DNA of 6,361 nt, taken from the NCBI GenBank assembly GCA_963544615.1, contig CAUUGB010000033.1, positions 1 through 6,361 of the forward strand, written 5' to 3'. Shown here piece by piece: positions 6,178-6,361 of this stretch. Positions within the stretch are counted from its first letter, which is position 1. Each line of letters opens with the position of its first letter. The notes beneath the pieces are model-generated. The model did not search any database. It had not been told where the DNA came from and saw only the letters and a list, made by a program, of their open reading frames with translations. This DNA is from CAUUGB01 sp963544615. GTDB lineage: Bacteria > Patescibacteriota > Microgenomatia > UBA1400 > PJMF01. The position numbers and the translations under genes were made by a program.

Positions 6178-6361
6178 AAATAATCAGTACTTATAAGCAA
6201 GGAAATAATTATTTTTGCATTTTTAATAAAATAAGAAATTATCAAATCTCATTTTAGCAATATTAAGAATTTGTGTTATTAATGCTGTTGATGAAAAATT
6301 AGCTGAGATTTTAATTGCCTGAGCATTGTGATAATTAAAACATTGTCTCCAAAAAGTAATA

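Larger units (their letters stand above)
5979..6361. other. AT-rich non-coding region at the right edge
   Basis: About 380 bases, visibly richer in A and T than the genes to the left, with stops in all frames and no convincing start plus ribosome binding site. It contains an 11-base palindrome AGTTGGCAACT (5981-5991), a 10-base palindrome TTTAGCTAAA (6099-6108), the inverted-repeat cluster at 6123-6177 and scattered AATGC/GCATT pentamers. A minus-strand frame is open from the edge (6360) to a TAA at 6223 (45 codons, no supported start). It could be the end of a gene lying to the right, but chance is as likely in such AT-rich DNA. The region probably separates the minus-strand gene from whatever lies beyond the window. 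Confidence 0.6.

Noticed and set aside
6230..6322. Plus-strand frame of about 30 codons ending in VDEKLAEILIA and a TGA
   Set aside because: It looks protein-like but has no ATG/GTG/TTG start with a ribosome binding site and lies opposite the minus-strand open frame; short hydrophobic translations are common in AT-rich DNA.
6223..6360. Minus-strand frame open for 45 codons from the right edge to a TAA
   Set aside because: No start or ribosome binding site is visible and no motif is recognised. In DNA this AT-rich, one such frame among six is not very unlikely. It could be the tail of a gene outside the window, but I cannot support it.
5979..6361. Replication origin
   Set aside because: The region is AT-rich and repetitive, but I find no convincing DnaA boxes (TTATNCACA type) and neither dnaA nor dnaN is in the window.

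Overview
This window carries four protein-coding genes plus two non-coding edges. The gene content and sequence style suggest a member of the Candidate Phyla Radiation (Patescibacteria), possibly near the Microgenomates. The reasons are a Rho with a long disordered N-terminus, an Obg GTPase with an enlarged N-terminal domain and no C-terminal OCT domain, and a polytopic O-antigen-ligase-like protein ending in TPR repeats. This placement rests on family style recalled without any search, so it is moderate at best. TGA is used as a stop by the peptidase and TPR genes, which argues against the TGA=Gly code of Gracilibacteria/SR1.

Layout: positions 1-201 hold a sigma70-type promoter (62-90) and a leader with a terminator-like hairpin (144-173 plus a T-run), upstream of rho (202-1716, + strand). 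After a 57-base gap with a good -10 box comes a membrane-anchored LysM/M23 peptidase (1774-2886, +). Its TGA stop overlaps the ATG of an obg-family GTPase (2883-4136, +), so these two are probably translationally coupled. Converging from the right is a multi-spanning membrane protein with C-terminal TPRs (4128-5936, - strand). Its stop overlaps the end of obg by 9 bases. Its best start is an ATG placed exactly where a consensus-like promoter would begin transcription, so the mRNA may be leaderless. The last ~380 bases (5979-6361) are very AT-rich, contain a dense cluster of inverted repeats at 6123-6177, and hold no convincing gene.

Functionally the + strand genes link transcription termination (Rho), envelope peptidoglycan remodelling (M23) and ribosome assembly/growth control (Obg). 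The - strand gene is probably an envelope polysaccharide enzyme. I see no defence system, mobile element, CRISPR array or RNA gene. The most notable points are the altered RNA-binding face and N-terminus of Rho, the candidate attenuator in the rho leader, the ~70-residue insertion in Obg, the possible leaderless promoter, and the palindrome cluster near the right edge.
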